Below the pieces are notes generated by a model that worked only from the letters and a program-made list of their open reading frames with translations, did not search any database and had not been told where the DNA came from. A stretch of 64,000 nt of DNA from Aphrocallistes beatrix (Eukaryota; Porifera; Hexactinellida; Sceptrulophora; Aphrocallistidae): contig OY725497.1 in NCBI GenBank assembly GCA_963281255.1, forward strand, positions 4,332,968-4,396,967. Direction: 5' to 3'. Below are positions 33,164-45,505 of the stretch, piece after piece (position 1 is the first letter of the stretch; every line of letters begins with the position of its first letter). The position numbers were made by a program, and so were the translations under genes.

Positions 33164-34376
33164 GCACTTACTCCTTAAATCTTCAAATTGGCCGCGTCTT
33201 CATCTTTAACTTTTTCTAGACAGTTGTGTAAAATGATTTCTATCAAAAAGGGTATTTTTCATTTGTGATAGAAATTTGTAGGACTTTTTTGTAAAAAGTT
33301 AAATTCACCAGTAGAAGGTACAATATTATAGAAACTGACGCGTAAACTACAAATATTGTTGCACCATCAATCACAAATCACAATCCTTTCATCTTTTCTT
33401 TTCAACTGAATGTTTTTCCATTTTTGAGGCATTGTAATCTTTTTTTTCCGATCTTACCAAGCTTTATTATGAATTAGCTTCCTGTTTCAATTATGCTGTT
33501 TACATCACAGAAATATCTATGCACAAATTGTAGAATAAATTTTAGAAGTAACTTTAAACAAGATTTCCTCGTGCTAGCAATCTGATTCAACTAACTTATA
33601 TGGAATGTATGTTTACCGGGGAAACATACTCGATCATTTGCACTGATATACTTTACCAAGGACGGCGGATACTCATTCAGTGTGCTGGCCTCCTTTCATT
33701 GAGTGTTGATGCTCCTGAGAGGACAGTGGGCGTCTGGATGGCCGGATCCCCGAGGCGTTGGCTCGATTTATACTTAGATTATATCAATATACACTCTAGT
33801 ACTCTGGTTTTCAATATTTCTCTACTCATAATGGCTTCTTGAAAACTAGGATTATTGCATGCTAACTCTAGATTAACACGAGGTGAATTGATGAGGGATA
33901 TTCCAGGGTGTTTTCAAAAGTTATTTTTCTAATTGTTGACATAATTATGCGGTGTACAGCTATAACTTGGTACTTCCAATAGAATTCAGGTGCGCGTGTG
34001 TTGTTAAAATGAATATATACTTTAGTGCACAACAATGTAAGCATCGTTGAAATAAGTATGAATCATTTTATTTTGATTTCTCCCTTTTGCGTCAGATAAT
34101 TGACCCTGAAAGAATGATTTCCTACTTTTGTATATTCCAAAGATTACATAATCCATTAATCTGTCCTCATATTTTGATAGGTCGGCTGAACTTCCTCATA
34201 TATTTGTACTCGTCTCAGTATGCAATACAATGGAGCTCTAATACATTTTGAAAATGCTTATTATTATCATAGTCCAAAAGTTGATCTATGTATATCTTGT
34301 TTCACATCCTGTAATCAGTATTTCTTCAATATAACCCGTTATGGATATTTTGACTCACTTATTTTATTCCAAATAG

Positions 34377-34384
34377 TATAAATA
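34377..34384 (+). promoter_or_regulatory. TATA box of the small-Maf-like bZIP gene
   Basis: TATAAATA lies 75 bp upstream of the start codon, in a position that fits a 5' UTR of about 45 nt. Confidence 0.45.
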
Positions 34385-34451
34385 AGGTTCAAATCGAGTT
34401 ATTTAAGACAATTAATATAATTTTAAACAGTACAAACATCAATACAATAAA

Positions 34452-34814
34452 ATGGCAACTTCAATTGTATCAATCTCGCCTCCTTCCTCACCCTACAACA
34501 GACCATCTCCTGTCAATTCGAACATTGACTGTTCGCCTCCACTTGATGACCACACTATCTTGCAATTACAAGTTAACGATTTAAAACGGAAATTATATGT
34601 CGACGGTTACGATGAAGATGCGATTAGGAAAGTTATGCTACGAAGAAGAACCCTCAAATCGAGAATTTACACTCGGAAATGTCGAGCCAAGTGCAGGAGT
34701 AGCGTAAATGAGTTAAGAAAAGAGAGGGACAACTTACAAAATGAAAAAGCTAGGATACTCTGGGAAATATATATCTACAAGGCCCACATCCATCAAGCTA
34801 CCTATTCTTGTTGA
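34452..34814 (+). CDS. Small-Maf-like bZIP transcription factor
   Basis: Intronless 120-residue protein. It has a Maf extended homology region (LDDHTILQLQVNDLKRKL) followed by a basic region RRRTLKSRIYTRKCR (residues 64-78) and a short heptad region (L...L...K...I). Small Mafs read RRRTLKNRGYAxxCR. They are nuclear proteins that bind MARE/ARE sites as homodimers or with CNC factors. Two changes stand out: the nearly invariant bZIP Asn is Ser70, and the Gly is Ile72. The zipper is short (about three heptads). Specificity may therefore be changed, or binding weakened. No activation domain is seen, as in small Mafs. Confidence 0.75.
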   Translation: MATSIVSISPPSSPYNRPSPVNSNIDCSPPLDDHTILQLQVNDLKRKLYVDGYDEDAIRKVMLRRRTLKSRIYTRKCRAKCRSSVNELRKERDNLQNEKARILWEIYIYKAHIHQATYSC

Positions 34815-35441
34815 TCGACATTTCGTGTTCAGTGTATCACTTATCATTTTGTTTTTAGTATCATACTGACAGTCATAATGTAAACAAGTTTATTAAAACG
34901 TCACAATTTGATATTCACTTCTTTTGCTTTATAACTATCCTGATAGTTTCCTAAAATGACTTTTCGAAACAGTCAATTTTAGAAGAAGTTGTTTGATAAA
35001 AAGTTGTATAAAATGTCACAACGTTTTTATCTGACTAGTATTGTTCAAGTTGTAACTCCATAGTTTAGTCAATCGATCTATATTTTCATTCTCTTTTTAC
35101 AAATAATCCCTCTCCGCCAGCTGCAACTCTCCTCAGCAATTAGATACATTGTTCTATGCAAGTATTTGGGAAACGGGAATTCCCCCAAATCCGGTCCCCT
35201 CTGAATAATTTCAAATCACGTTGTAATCAATTGTATTTAAGTAATAAGGTTAAATTATTATTTGCCAAAGTCAGGTTACCCAAGTAGAAATTACCTAGGA
35301 ATGAGATTCTACCAACTGTAATTTTCCTAGTGATTGTTAATAAGTTTTATTAAGAAAGGAGAAAATGTGAGAGAAAGTAGAAGCATAATTGAGTATTGAT
35401 TTGACTTCATTGGTTTTCACCATATTATTTCAATTAGTTCG
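34815..35441. other. Intergenic region without visible gene
   Basis: About 630 bp of AT-rich sequence. No repeat, RNA gene or coding frame was recognised. It ends with an acceptor-like AG five bases before the GANAB ATG. Confidence 0.45.
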
Positions 35442-38400
35442 ATGCAAGCGCTGATCTTTTGTCTTTCTCTGATTCTATCAGGAATTTCTATAATGAGTGC
35501 AGTCGATAAAGGGAACTTCAAAACTTGTGCCGACAGCAGCTTCTGTCAGCGTAATCGCAATCTTGAACCCGGCGAGTCCAGGTATAATGTTGTCCCCGCA
35601 TCTGTCACGCCTGAGGCTAATGCGGGCTCGCTAGCATTCCATATCCAGGACGGCAAGGGTGCAACTTTGTTTGCTTCCCTCCACACATTGAAAAACGGAG
35701 TCACTCGATTCAACCTCAAAGAGTTCGATCCCGTTCCAACTCGCAAGAGGTTCTCCCCATCAGAATTCTCTCTAGACGGAGAACCCGCGAAGCAACCTTT
35801 CAAAGTGCTCACTCAGTCTGAGTCGCAGATCTTGATTCAGAATGCTGACACGCAAATCCAAATAGAGTTTAGCCCCTTCCAAATGGCTGCTCTGAAGGAA
35901 GGATTTCCTTATATGGTAATAAACAAGAGAGGGTTGATGAACTTTGAACCCTTCATGAGTAAAGAAAGTTGGAATGCAAGCGGCCTCCTCGTAGATGGAA
36001 TGTGGGAGGAAAGTTTCAAAACACATCATGACTCGAAACCGTTCGGCCCCAGCTCCGTGGGACTGGATGTTAGGTTTGTGGGGGCACAGCATATCTATGG
36101 ACTGCCTGAACACTCAGATGGCCTTTCACTCAGCGACACAAAGTGAGTAACATATTCTACTAAGTAATGTACGGACATACATAGCATTCTATACTATACG
36201 ATAGTGTATTGAATGTTATGATGAAGATTTATACTGTTGTTATTGATGATTTGCAATTTTTCAGTTTTTGTCACCTTTTTAATTTCTGAAAACTAATTAA
36301 TTTTGTAGATTTCAGCAATACAACAGGTGAGATTTTTCTTATTGGCTAGCTTGGGATAGAAAAATGCAATTTCCCATTTGGCCCTTGTGCAAATATTACT
36401 TATCAGTGGAAGAATTTGGATACCAATATATACTGAAAGTGTTTTATTTCGGAATTCAGTTCTTGTGTTCTTGTGGATTAATTTCTGAGGGTAATCGACA
36501 TCACTACTACTCATCCATTACCCAAAAGCATTGCTTATGTGCCAATATTGAACATGAACACATGTTTCATAGCAATGTATTGCATTGTACGCGCATCTTA
36601 ATTAAGATCTCGTCGAAAATAATAAACAAGCGAATCCTGCAAAGTTGTGGAGACTGTGATATGTTAATATGGTGGTATACGTATTCTACTTGTGAACAGC
36701 CTATGGTAATTTAGACAAGATGTGCCACATACGTGTACAGTCAAGATATCTCTTAGAATCATGATGTCTCTTTCTCACTGGAGTGGGGTAGCTACGCATA
36801 GAAATGCTGACTTTAAAATTTTAGAATTAATGCTTTGGAGTACATTTTTAAACATGACTGTACGAACTAACCTTTTACCAAATATTTGAATATCTGCAAA
36901 GCCATTCTAATGAACTCATACTACGTACCATGCCTCAATCAAGATAAAGTAGATTTAAAAAGTAATATTTTATATTCAGGAGATGACTAATGCTTAGCAA
37001 TTCAAAGAAAGATATTACATTAATTTATGGAATAATTTATGTTATGAAACAAAATCTTCTCGAATGTCATCACAACCATAACATTAATATTTATTGTTAT
37101 CCATCCGATTACATTGACTATAAACTCTAACTATAAACTCTATATAAACATTGCTATTGTTCCTTGCCTCTTGATAGGTCGGATGGAGGAGATCCCTACC
37201 GACTCTACAACCTGGACGTGTTTGAGTACGAAGTCGACTCTCGGATGGCTCTGTACGGGGCTGTGCCACTCGTGCAGAGCATCGGAAGTAACGGCAGCTC
37301 CGGTTTTTTCTGGATGAACGCCGCAGAGACTTGGGTGGACGTTGAGAAGGTGACAGGGGGAGGGGAGTCCATGGTGGGTAGCATCCTGAACAAAGTATTC
37401 AACTCTGGAGGATCTGCCTACATCGACACTCACTGGATGTCTGGTTCGTAGCTGTTCCTTACCAATTTATCCCATTCTAAGATTTCCTTGGCACAATTAT
37501 CCTTGTGAACTTCATTCTGTATGGATGTGGTGATGCATTCCAGTAAGCTGGCCCATTAGTACAATTATTTGATTAATCAGCAATTTATTTTATCTTAACA
37601 TTATTTTTTAAATATTCAAGCTTGGCACAGTTCACTTTTCCAAAAATAGAATCCCGGATAGCAACCTAAGTTTACCATAAGAACGTCGTCACTTTGAGTG
37701 CTGGAGTAGCTGTTTATATAAGATTGTTGTTATTGTTATTCACTTGAGAAGGAAAATAATATGATTAATGGTTGAGTAATATGTTCAACACTTTAGAGAG
37801 TGGGTTGCTGGACTTTTTCATTCTTCCCGGGCCAACCCCCACGGCGGTCTCTAAGCAGTACTCAGATCTAACCGGGGTCTCCCCCTTGCCTCCCCTGTGG
37901 GCGCTCGGGTACCATCAGTGCCGCTGGAACTACAAGGACCAGGAGGATGTAGATCAGGTTGACAGCAATCTTGAGTCCAACCTCATTCCATATGATGCCA
38001 TCTGGTTGGACATAGAGCATACAGATGGCAAAAAGTATTTCACTTGGGACGCAAATAAATTTCCTGATAGCGTAGCAATGATCAACAAACTGTCTGAGAG
38101 AAATCACAAGGTAACATTCCAATTGATACTTTATTAGTTAAAATCTACATACCCGGACAAAAGTATTTGAACTCTTCGCTTTATTCATTGGGTTGAGCAA
38201 TTTGACTAATTCGAATTTGTAGATTTCGAATCTGAAATCAGATTCTTAGTATCTTCTAGAGTTTGGTTGCATTTCCCTTCATGAAAAGATCAAATTTAGT
38301 ACTATTAGTCTGGGAAAGAATTAAATGTTCAAATACTTTTCTCCAGTCAGTGTTATGAATCTACACACGTATGTTATAAGGCTTCTGATTGAACTTGGCG

Positions 38401-39274
38401 TGGCGTTCATTCCGTAGCTTCAACTTGTTCCTACTATTACATAGTATTGGACTAAAGTACAAAACGCGTAGTCTTTTGATCTATGTAATTGTTATTTTTT
38501 ATTGTAAGATGTTTGTAACTCATAGATTACATTGTATCAAAGAGTGCAACTAATATTTTTAAATTAAATATTTTGAAAAAGCTATTTTGCTGTGTTGGAT
38601 TAGCTATATTCATTACTGTAAGAGAGGCAAACAATGACCATTGAAAGTTTCATAATTTCGTCATAATTTCCCAACGGAAACATGAAATAGTTTCCTCCTT
38701 TTTATTTGATTGCACCTGTGCCGTAGGAATTATTACGTATCCTTTAGACAATTGAACTTTTGGTTCAACATTTATTCTTACAGTTGGCATTATTTCTAAT
38801 TAACTACTCAAATCGTAATACAAAATATGTATTTCATCGATACACGCAACATTATAGTGATTTAATTGATAATGAAAGTTGCGTGAGGCAACCAGACTTT
38901 TGATGATGAGTGTCGATATTACGTCTATTCAAGCTAAGGTCTTAATAACCGTAGTTTTTGTTGCATACACATGGTAATTTGACCTAAAAACACATTACTT
39001 ATAATTTTCACAGCAGCTACATATCTTAGTTCAGTGGATATTACTCATTCAAATTACTTTTAGAATTTATGATAAATTTCTGGGAATCACCATTTTGTAA
39101 TGTATGACAGAATATGAGAAAGTCTTATGCATCAAGGGAGAAGCCTGAAATTACCAACAGCTATATGTTGTAAAATTACCAACAATTATTGTCGAAATAA
39201 TCGGTGAATATACAATCCAAACTTAAAACGCCTTTTCTAAAACTTGCAATGTTTTTTCTTACTTTTGCACCATC

Positions 39275-39317
<43 letters not shown>

Positions 39318-41461
39318 TTTCTACAACTTTAGACTTTTTACATTTCAAACTTAAATACAACTTACCGGACCCTTTTCCACAGAAAATCGGTTAAAAACAT
39401 AACTACAAATATTAAAACCAAAGATTTTGATTTCTCTTCGAGTATCAGTATATTTTGTCTTCATTAAATCTTAGAGAGAATATTCTGCTCCTGTTTTAAT
39501 TGGATAGAAATTTAATGGCCCAATATATACTTGTTCCAACTGCTCCGTCTACCTCTATTGAATCTATTCTATCATTATTTTTCTAATTAATACTTGGTTT
39601 CAATTTGTTGGGAATGCTGCTTGGCTCATTGCCAAATCTCATTGCCACATCAAGTCATCAGTTTCACCTCACAACTGTGTTCTCTTCGTTGGTAATGCTC
39701 GTGCCATCACCCATTAACCGCCAGGATATGTAGCTTCTGTCATTTGCAACTGTAGTAGTTTATTATTTGCTGATTGCAATTCCTCGAGACATCCTGAAAC
39801 ATAATTAATTCCGATGTATCCACAAAAATATTCTAAGAAATACGATTAATATATTACTTGTCCAATATCCGATAGCTCGTAGTGATCATTGACCCGCACA
39901 TCAAGCGAGATGATGACTACCGGATTTATAAGGAGCTGAGGGAGAATGGACTTCTGGTTAAAAAATCGGACGGGAGCTCGGACTACGAGGGGGCCTGTTG
40001 GCCTGGCAGTAGCTCATGGCCGGACTTCCTTAAGGAAGAAGTGCGGAAGTATTGGTCTGAATGCTACCTCCTAGAGAACTACTCTGGTTCCACCACTAGC
40101 CTTCATGCGTGGAATGATATGAACGAACCTTCAGTGTTCACAGGCCCAGAGGTTTGCAGCACAATTCTGTTCTGAACTAGGAATAAGCTCTAGTTAAGTT
40201 TAATATTACATTCCAGATCACCATGCATAAGGACGCCATTCACGACTCATACTGGGAGCATAGAGAAGTCCACAATCTCTACGGACTGCTGGTGACCCTC
40301 AGCACATACGAGGGACTCCTGATGCGTAGCAAGCATCAGGAGAGACCTTTCATTCTGACTAGGAGCGTATTCGCAGGGAGCCAGCGCTACTCAGCTGTGT
40401 GGACAGGAGACAACGAAGCTAAATGGTCGCACTTGAAGGCAGTTCTCCCCATGGTCCTATCAATGGGCATTGGAGGGATCCCTTTTGTTGGGAGTGATGT
40501 AGGGGGTTTCTTCAAGCACCCTTCCACTGAACTGTTAGTCCGCTGGTACCAGCTCGGTGCCTACTCTTCATTCTTCAGGCAGCACGCCCATATCGACACC
40601 CCCCGTAGAGAGCCGTGGCTGTTCGGACAGGAGAACCTGCGAATCATTAGAGAGGCGATCACCGATCGCTATCAGATGTTGCCCTACTGGTACACCTTGT
40701 TTCACACCCACTCACAGACCGGATCCCCTGTCCTCCGCCCCCTGTGGTACGAGTTCCCTGGGGACTCTGAAACCTGGCCCATCTACCAGCAGGTGATGCT
40801 AGGCAGTGCCGTCATGGTCTGTCCAGTGACGGAGACAGGACAGGCATCACTCGAGGTGTATTTCCCTGAGGAAGACAACTGCTGGTTTGATAAGAAGACC
40901 TTTGATAGGTATCCAGGAAAGGAGACGAGGTGAGGACTGGTTGATGGTGTTATATAAATTACAGTTATTTTATATTCTCTTATTCCTGATAGGAGCATTT
41001 CTACCCCACTCGACAAGATCCCAGTCTTCCTCCGAGGAGGGAGCATTGTCCCGTTTCGAATGCGTGTTCGTCGGTCTGCTAATCCAAACCCGGATGATCC
41101 ATTCACTCTCTACCTGGTGCTAGGCCCGAACCAGCGAGCGAGCGGCTCTCTCTACTGGGACGACGGCCATACTCTCTCTCACAGAGAAGGTAATTATCTC
41201 ATCCGAGAGTTCTCCTACGAGAATGGAGTCTTCTCGTCAGTGGCGGGAGATTCAAGCGGGAAATTCTCTTCCAATTCCTGGATAGAGCGAATAGTCGCGA
41301 TTGGATTGAAAGCAGCACCAACCAAGGTAACTATCTCCAAATCTGGAAGCACTGTTACTCAGGAGCTATCCACTAAGTGGGACGATAATACGAAAACTCT
41401 TGAGATAAGGAAACCGATTGAGAACATCAAGACAGATGTGAAAATCAATTTCACCTTCTAA
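35442..41461 (+). CDS. GANAB: Glucosidase II alpha subunit (neutral alpha-glucosidase AB)
   Basis: Six exons: 35442-36142, 37178-37443, 37797-38110, 39876-40151, 40217-40929, 40993-41461. All have GT-AG introns and consistent phases, giving 912 residues (human about 944). A signal peptide (residues 1-20) precedes VDKGNFKTC...SFCQRNR, the mature start typical of GANAB. The GH31 catalytic domain has nucleophile Asp508 in WNDMNEPS and acid/base Asp584 in VWTGDN. Other strong matches are GYHQCRWNY, IWLDIEHTDGKKYFTWD and RREPWL. In the ER the enzyme trims the two inner glucoses from N-glycans, controlling calnexin cycles. It has no ER retention tail of its own, as expected because the beta subunit supplies it. 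Intron 3 (about 1.77 kb) is by far the longest. Confidence 0.93.
36143..37177. other. GANAB intron 1
   Basis: About 1 kb of AT-rich sequence. The 116-codon frame at 36364-36714 has no recognisable features and is not proposed as a gene. Confidence 0.5.
38111..39875. other. GANAB intron 3
   Basis: 1765 bp between GTAACA and GATAG. It contains the CAA repeat. No nested gene or transposon ends were recognised. Confidence 0.5.
39274..39316. repeat. (CAA)n microsatellite
   Basis: About 14 uninterrupted CAA units inside GANAB intron 3. Confidence 0.95.
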
Positions 41462-41777
41462 AGCTAGGTTTAGCTGAGTTAGGATTAAGTAATTCAATGG
41501 ATTTTACTTTGAAGTGTTGATCAATTTATCTGTAATATTTCAGACTCAATGTTCTATTATGAAACAGACCATGGATTCGTCTGCGTAATCGTTGGTCTGT
41601 TCTATTTTAATGACTAACTTTATTTATTGGATACTTATAATCTCGGCTGTTTTAAACCAAAAAAAGTGAAAAATTGCGCAATTGAGAAGGAAAATAAGAT
41701 TTCCAGTCCTTTCTCTCTATACAATTCTATTTTTGTAGTTTTTTTAATCCATTGATGCTAGTTCGGTCAATTATTAG

Positions 41778-43058
41778 ATGAAAAAATCGATTGGACCCAA
41801 TTGGCGTGAGCTTGATTGTCCGGGTTTCCCGCCAAGAGTGAATCACGCTTCCATCTGTGACTATGAACATTGCATTATCTACAGTTCGGGCGGGTACTAC
41901 GTAGATAAAGAGGCTGCTCTCGCTCACAACCCATTTGTAGAAAAATTGGTGGACATTTACCAACTGAGACTTCGGCTTGCAAATCCTAAATGGGAACGCA
42001 TTTACCCGAGAGACTCAAATCCTGATCCTATTTATAATCGTCATACCATTCCTCGACACGGTCACTCTATGGCTCTGTATAAGAGAAAGCTGTTCTTAAT
42101 CGGAGGCAACGCAAATGATCGGATAACCGTCTGTCTTCCTGCCCTTTTGAGTGCGTTCAATTTAGACACTTTGACTTGGGAAAAAGATATCAAACAGATT
42201 GGACACATTCCATTAGAACGCGATACGCACGCTTGTTGCCAGGTTGGAAGCATATTATACATGCATGGTGGAATTGAGAGAAGTAATCTTTCAGGACTTT
42301 CTGGGTTTTCAAATGAACTATACTCACTTGATTTGGATAAATACAAGTGGACGCGATTCTCTAGTCTCGGCTGTGGTGAAAAGGTACATATGATGTTCCA
42401 CACCTTAACTTTTCATGAAAATAAGCTGTACGCTTTTGGTGGTGAATGCAGTGGTCCAAATAGTTTCTTTTCTAGCAATCACAATAACCTGACATTTACT
42501 TATAACTTGGAGAGTGGACAATGGAGCGAGCTGAAGACTGAAGGCACTCCCCCCGCGCCTAGAAGAAGCCACATCGGTGTGAAATTCCGCAACAACTTGG
42601 TAGTATTCGGAGGTGCGTGTTCAGAGGTTTCTGCATTCTATAACGATATTTTCTTCCTAAATCTACAAACCAACGAATGGACAGAGGTAGTTCCTTCCGG
42701 GAAGAGGCCGATAGCGCGGAGGAGATGTGGGTACTGTATGATTGATAATAACCTCTACATCTTTGGCGGAATCACCCCTCATCCTGATACTGTTGCGCAA
42801 AACACACTTTCTCAGGTCTTCTACCAACCTTTGACCGAAAATATGATTGATTTGGACGATACGCACGTGTTGTCGTTAGATCCTAGCCTGAAGATTCTCT
42901 GCATTCTGACTGTCTTGAAGTATTCTCTGCACTTGAGTCCTGCCTTCAGGAGTCTCCCTTCCCGACTACAAGTAGACGTTATGGAATTCATTGTCGATAA
43001 CCAGAATGAAAATATCATCGCTGGGGAAGATGACTTCGTTTCACATAAAGCTATGTAA
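41778..43058 (+). CDS. KLHDC3: Kelch domain-containing protein 3 (Peas) homologue
   Basis: Intronless 426-residue beta-propeller protein. It starts like KLHDC3 (PRVNHAS...) and has kelch repeats with paired Gly and Trp/Tyr positions (LFLIGGN, LYAFGGE, LVVFGGA, LYIFGG). After the propeller comes HVLSLDPSLKILCILTVLKY, matching HILDFSPSLKTLCKLAVIQY of vertebrate KLHDC3. KLHDC3 is a substrate receptor of CUL2 ubiquitin ligases recognising C-terminal degrons, and was first described as testis-expressed. The protein is longer than vertebrate KLHDC3 (382), with larger loops in the first two blades. The ATG directly follows an AG acceptor-like site. Confidence 0.85.
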   Translation: MKKSIGPNWRELDCPGFPPRVNHASICDYEHCIIYSSGGYYVDKEAALAHNPFVEKLVDIYQLRLRLANPKWERIYPRDSNPDPIYNRHTIPRHGHSMALYKRKLFLIGGNANDRITVCLPALLSAFNLDTLTWEKDIKQIGHIPLERDTHACCQVGSILYMHGGIERSNLSGLSGFSNELYSLDLDKYKWTRFSSLGCGEKVHMMFHTLTFHENKLYAFGGECSGPNSFFSSNHNNLTFTYNLESGQWSELKTEGTPPAPRRSHIGVKFRNNLVVFGGACSEVSAFYNDIFFLNLQTNEWTEVVPSGKRPIARRRCGYCMIDNNLYIFGGITPHPDTVAQNTLSQVFYQPLTENMIDLDDTHVLSLDPSLKILCILTVLKYSLHLSPAFRSLPSRLQVDVMEFIVDNQNENIIAGEDDFVSHKAM

Positions 43059-43870
43059 TTTATTTACTGAGAACTGTTTTCTATTCATGAATTTGTTTAG
43101 AGACGCGGATATTATTATTATTACTATTATTCTTTTAGGAGATTGTTAGTATTTCGACATGAATTTCTGGAATAATTTACCTCTACATAATCCCCAAATA
43201 ACTCAATGTGATGAATTTTGATTTTATTACAAATTTCTAGAAATATTATATAAACTTCGAACAGACTCTATTAAATACAATAAAGGACATAAAACCACTA
43301 AAAAAAAGTATTATTTGGGTTTGTTATAAATTTATCATTGACATAATCTGAAAATTAAGAGTCACAAAATAAATGTCGGTTGACAGACCTATTCTATCGG
43401 AAGTCTGACAATTCGTAACAAAGACAATAGCCTTACTTCCTAAATAACGACCTCCAGTTCAAACAACACTTCACACCCCTCAATGACCGGACTCGTGTAC
43501 GTAAAACTAACGGCAGATGCAAGTGCACAAGATAACCATAGCACGGATTCCACTCATAATCTTACGTGGTGCTTACCCTATAAAATCACATTTTACTCAT
43601 TCCGTTAGATCCCACAGCAATGTCTTATCATCAAGCGACAGCGCAAGAAACTCGTATTATCTACAAAAACACGACTGTATCTCAACAGAATTAATACAAT
43701 GTAATATTCAAGTTCAACAATATTAGTACAGTAGTAAAAACACAAACATTTCAAGCGTCACCAGTCCAATACAAAGTCACTAATGACAATTTTAGGTTTT
43801 AAGAAATTCTTTCAAGTACACACGTGCTAAACTAAACTATTTAGAAATCCATTAGCCATCAAGACTGAGC
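43059..43870. other. Convergent intergenic region (3' ends of KLHDC3 and a minus-strand gene)
   Basis: About 810 bp between two converging genes. It contains the KLHDC3 poly(A) signal. Small frames in 43517-43726 are not supported. Confidence 0.5.
43279..43284 (+). terminator. Likely KLHDC3 polyadenylation signal (AATAAA)
   Basis: A canonical hexamer about 220 bp after the KLHDC3 stop. Confidence 0.45.
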
Positions 43871-45283
43871 TCAGAATCTAGGACTGTCCCAGGAGTGAAC
43901 ACTGGCGACTATTGTCAGAGCGAAGGTTGAGGCCAGCGCTACACTCCCCATCAGATCCAGCAGCAGTTGAATCATCCTCAGAATGTCGGTGTAGAAGAAC
44001 TTCTGGAAGAAGAATATGCACATAAAGCAATCATGAAGCTTGCTCTTCCTCCTAGGCGCTTCTTGTCCTCGTAAAAGAGTCGTTCTCTCATTCTGGAAAC
44101 CCTCCACGTTATTCTCATCCTCTTGTATTCGGTTGCTTACTTGCGCTGGATTTGGCCTGTCATTTTCTGGCAGGATCTCCGGATATAAGTGGGGCTCGGC
44201 TCCGAGGACTTGGTTGTACGTGGGAGGTCCAGTTGAAGTGTTATTGCGTGCGGGTCGTGCTTCTGGTCTGATGGTTTGCGGTGCTACCTGTTGATTAATT
44301 CTAACTGTCCCATCTCTCCGCCCCCTCCTTTTCCTCTGCCACCCATTCACACATTTCCCAGTTCTGTATGACTGAGTGGTAGCCAGTGCGAGAGTATTCA
44401 CTACAAGGCCGAACAGTACGGGCCCCTTCTCCTCACGAGAGACATCTGCTAATGCGAGGAAGAAAAGACAGCTGAGCAAAAGGATCGTGAACAGGAATGC
44501 GAGTATCTCGAACAGACATATATACAGCTTGCTATAGCATACGAATTGGTAGCAACGCAGGACTAGTGGCTGTTTAGTTTTGTTGACTACAAATCGTATT
44601 GTTGTGCATAGGCGGTTAACTGATATTATTAGCAGTACGAACCAAACTAGAAACCCCCAGAGATGATATCCAGGCTTATCTGTATCCAGGCTTATCTGAA
44701 AACGCTTTGCGAAAGAATAAATTAGACCGATGATACCCCCACTCAGAGAGTAGGTTGATCCGAACCCCAGGGCGTATAGAATGTATCCAGATGGGAACGT
44801 AAGGACCATCCCCCACAAACTAATTCCAGCGATTTCTCTAAACTCTGCGGGATAATATCCAGAGTTTCGCATTTTCCCAAGGAAAAAATCAAACACAGCG
44901 GTTCCATTAAGGTTAATACCACAAGTATAGGGCGCCCATGGCACGTATAAGCTGCAAATCGTGAGGATGCATAGAGCTACTCCTGCCCTGAGGTTAAAGG
45001 AGATCATCCCGATGACCATTCCGAGTGGAATTGCGACCACACTCTTCTGTATTGTCTCAGTCTGCCATTCCCGTAGATTCAGTCTGCTTGGAAGCCAAGC
45101 AAATGCAAAGTGTGTTAGCAGAGAGCCTCCTATAGATGCACCGATAACTAGCACCAGGAGTATCAGGGTGAAAACGAAGCGAGTTACCCTCCAGAAGCAT
45201 TTGTTGTATTCTCCAAAGGCGTGCGTGTCGTTTGCCTGTCCCTGATCTCTGTAACTGTAACAAACGACCCCAGCTTCAGCCAT
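43871..45283 (-). CDS. Unrecognised multi-pass membrane protein
   Basis: Intronless 470-residue protein that I do not recognise. Hydropathy by eye suggests eight or nine membrane segments: about residues 33-60, 82-117 (one or two), 150-190 (two), 208-224, 248-285, 290-305 and 430-455. Between the last two lies a basic, Pro/Asn-rich, probably cytosolic stretch (about 315-415). It contains a PPTY (PPxY) motif that could bind WW-domain ubiquitin ligases, and an acidic run ending ERTTLL, a possible dileucine-type sorting signal. There is no signal peptide. The gene is divergent from POLK across 222 bp. Length, intact frame and codon pattern support a real gene. Confidence 0.75.
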   Translation of the reverse strand: MAEAGVVCYSYRDQGQANDTHAFGEYNKCFWRVTRFVFTLILLVLVIGASIGGSLLTHFAFAWLPSRLNLREWQTETIQKSVVAIPLGMVIGMISFNLRAGVALCILTICSLYVPWAPYTCGINLNGTAVFDFFLGKMRNSGYYPAEFREIAGISLWGMVLTFPSGYILYALGFGSTYSLSGGIIGLIYSFAKRFQISLDTDKPGYHLWGFLVWFVLLIISVNRLCTTIRFVVNKTKQPLVLRCYQFVCYSKLYICLFEILAFLFTILLLSCLFFLALADVSREEKGPVLFGLVVNTLALATTQSYRTGKCVNGWQRKRRGRRDGTVRINQQVAPQTIRPEARPARNNTSTGPPTYNQVLGAEPHLYPEILPENDRPNPAQVSNRIQEDENNVEGFQNERTTLLRGQEAPRRKSKLHDCFMCIFFFQKFFYTDILRMIQLLLDLMGSVALASTFALTIVASVHSWDSPRF

Positions 45284-45505
45284 CTTGTATCTCTACGCCC
45301 TAAATTAAATTTAAAAATTCTATATTAGCAATTCTATTAATTAAGTACATATCTATCTACAATAATATAAAATGGAACGACAGCTGTCTCGGTGCTCGAA
45401 AAGTTAACATTGCAGAACATGAGCTAAGCTCAGTCACGGTTCACTATTTTCCGTAGCCAATAATAACTACATACTGTACTGATATTTGCAACTGAACCAA
45501 TAGAT
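45284..45505. promoter_or_regulatory. Divergent promoter region of the membrane protein gene and POLK
   Basis: 222 bp separate the two start codons, with no TATA box obvious. Acceptor-like AG sites lie close to both starts. Confidence 0.3.

Larger units (their letters stand above)
32944..34451. other. Long intergenic region without visible gene
   Basis: About 1.5 kb, AT-rich. It contains the MFSD11 poly(A) signal and the TATA box of the next gene. The 80-codon frame at 33600-33842 has no recognisable domain and is not supported as a gene. Confidence 0.5.

Noticed and set aside
33600-33842. 80-codon plus-strand frame between MFSD11 and the bZIP gene
   Set aside because: No domain, no codon bias, no clear promoter or splice partners; the length is expected by chance.
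36364-36714. 116-codon frame inside GANAB intron 1
   Set aside because: It lies inside a well-supported intron and its translation shows no recognisable features.
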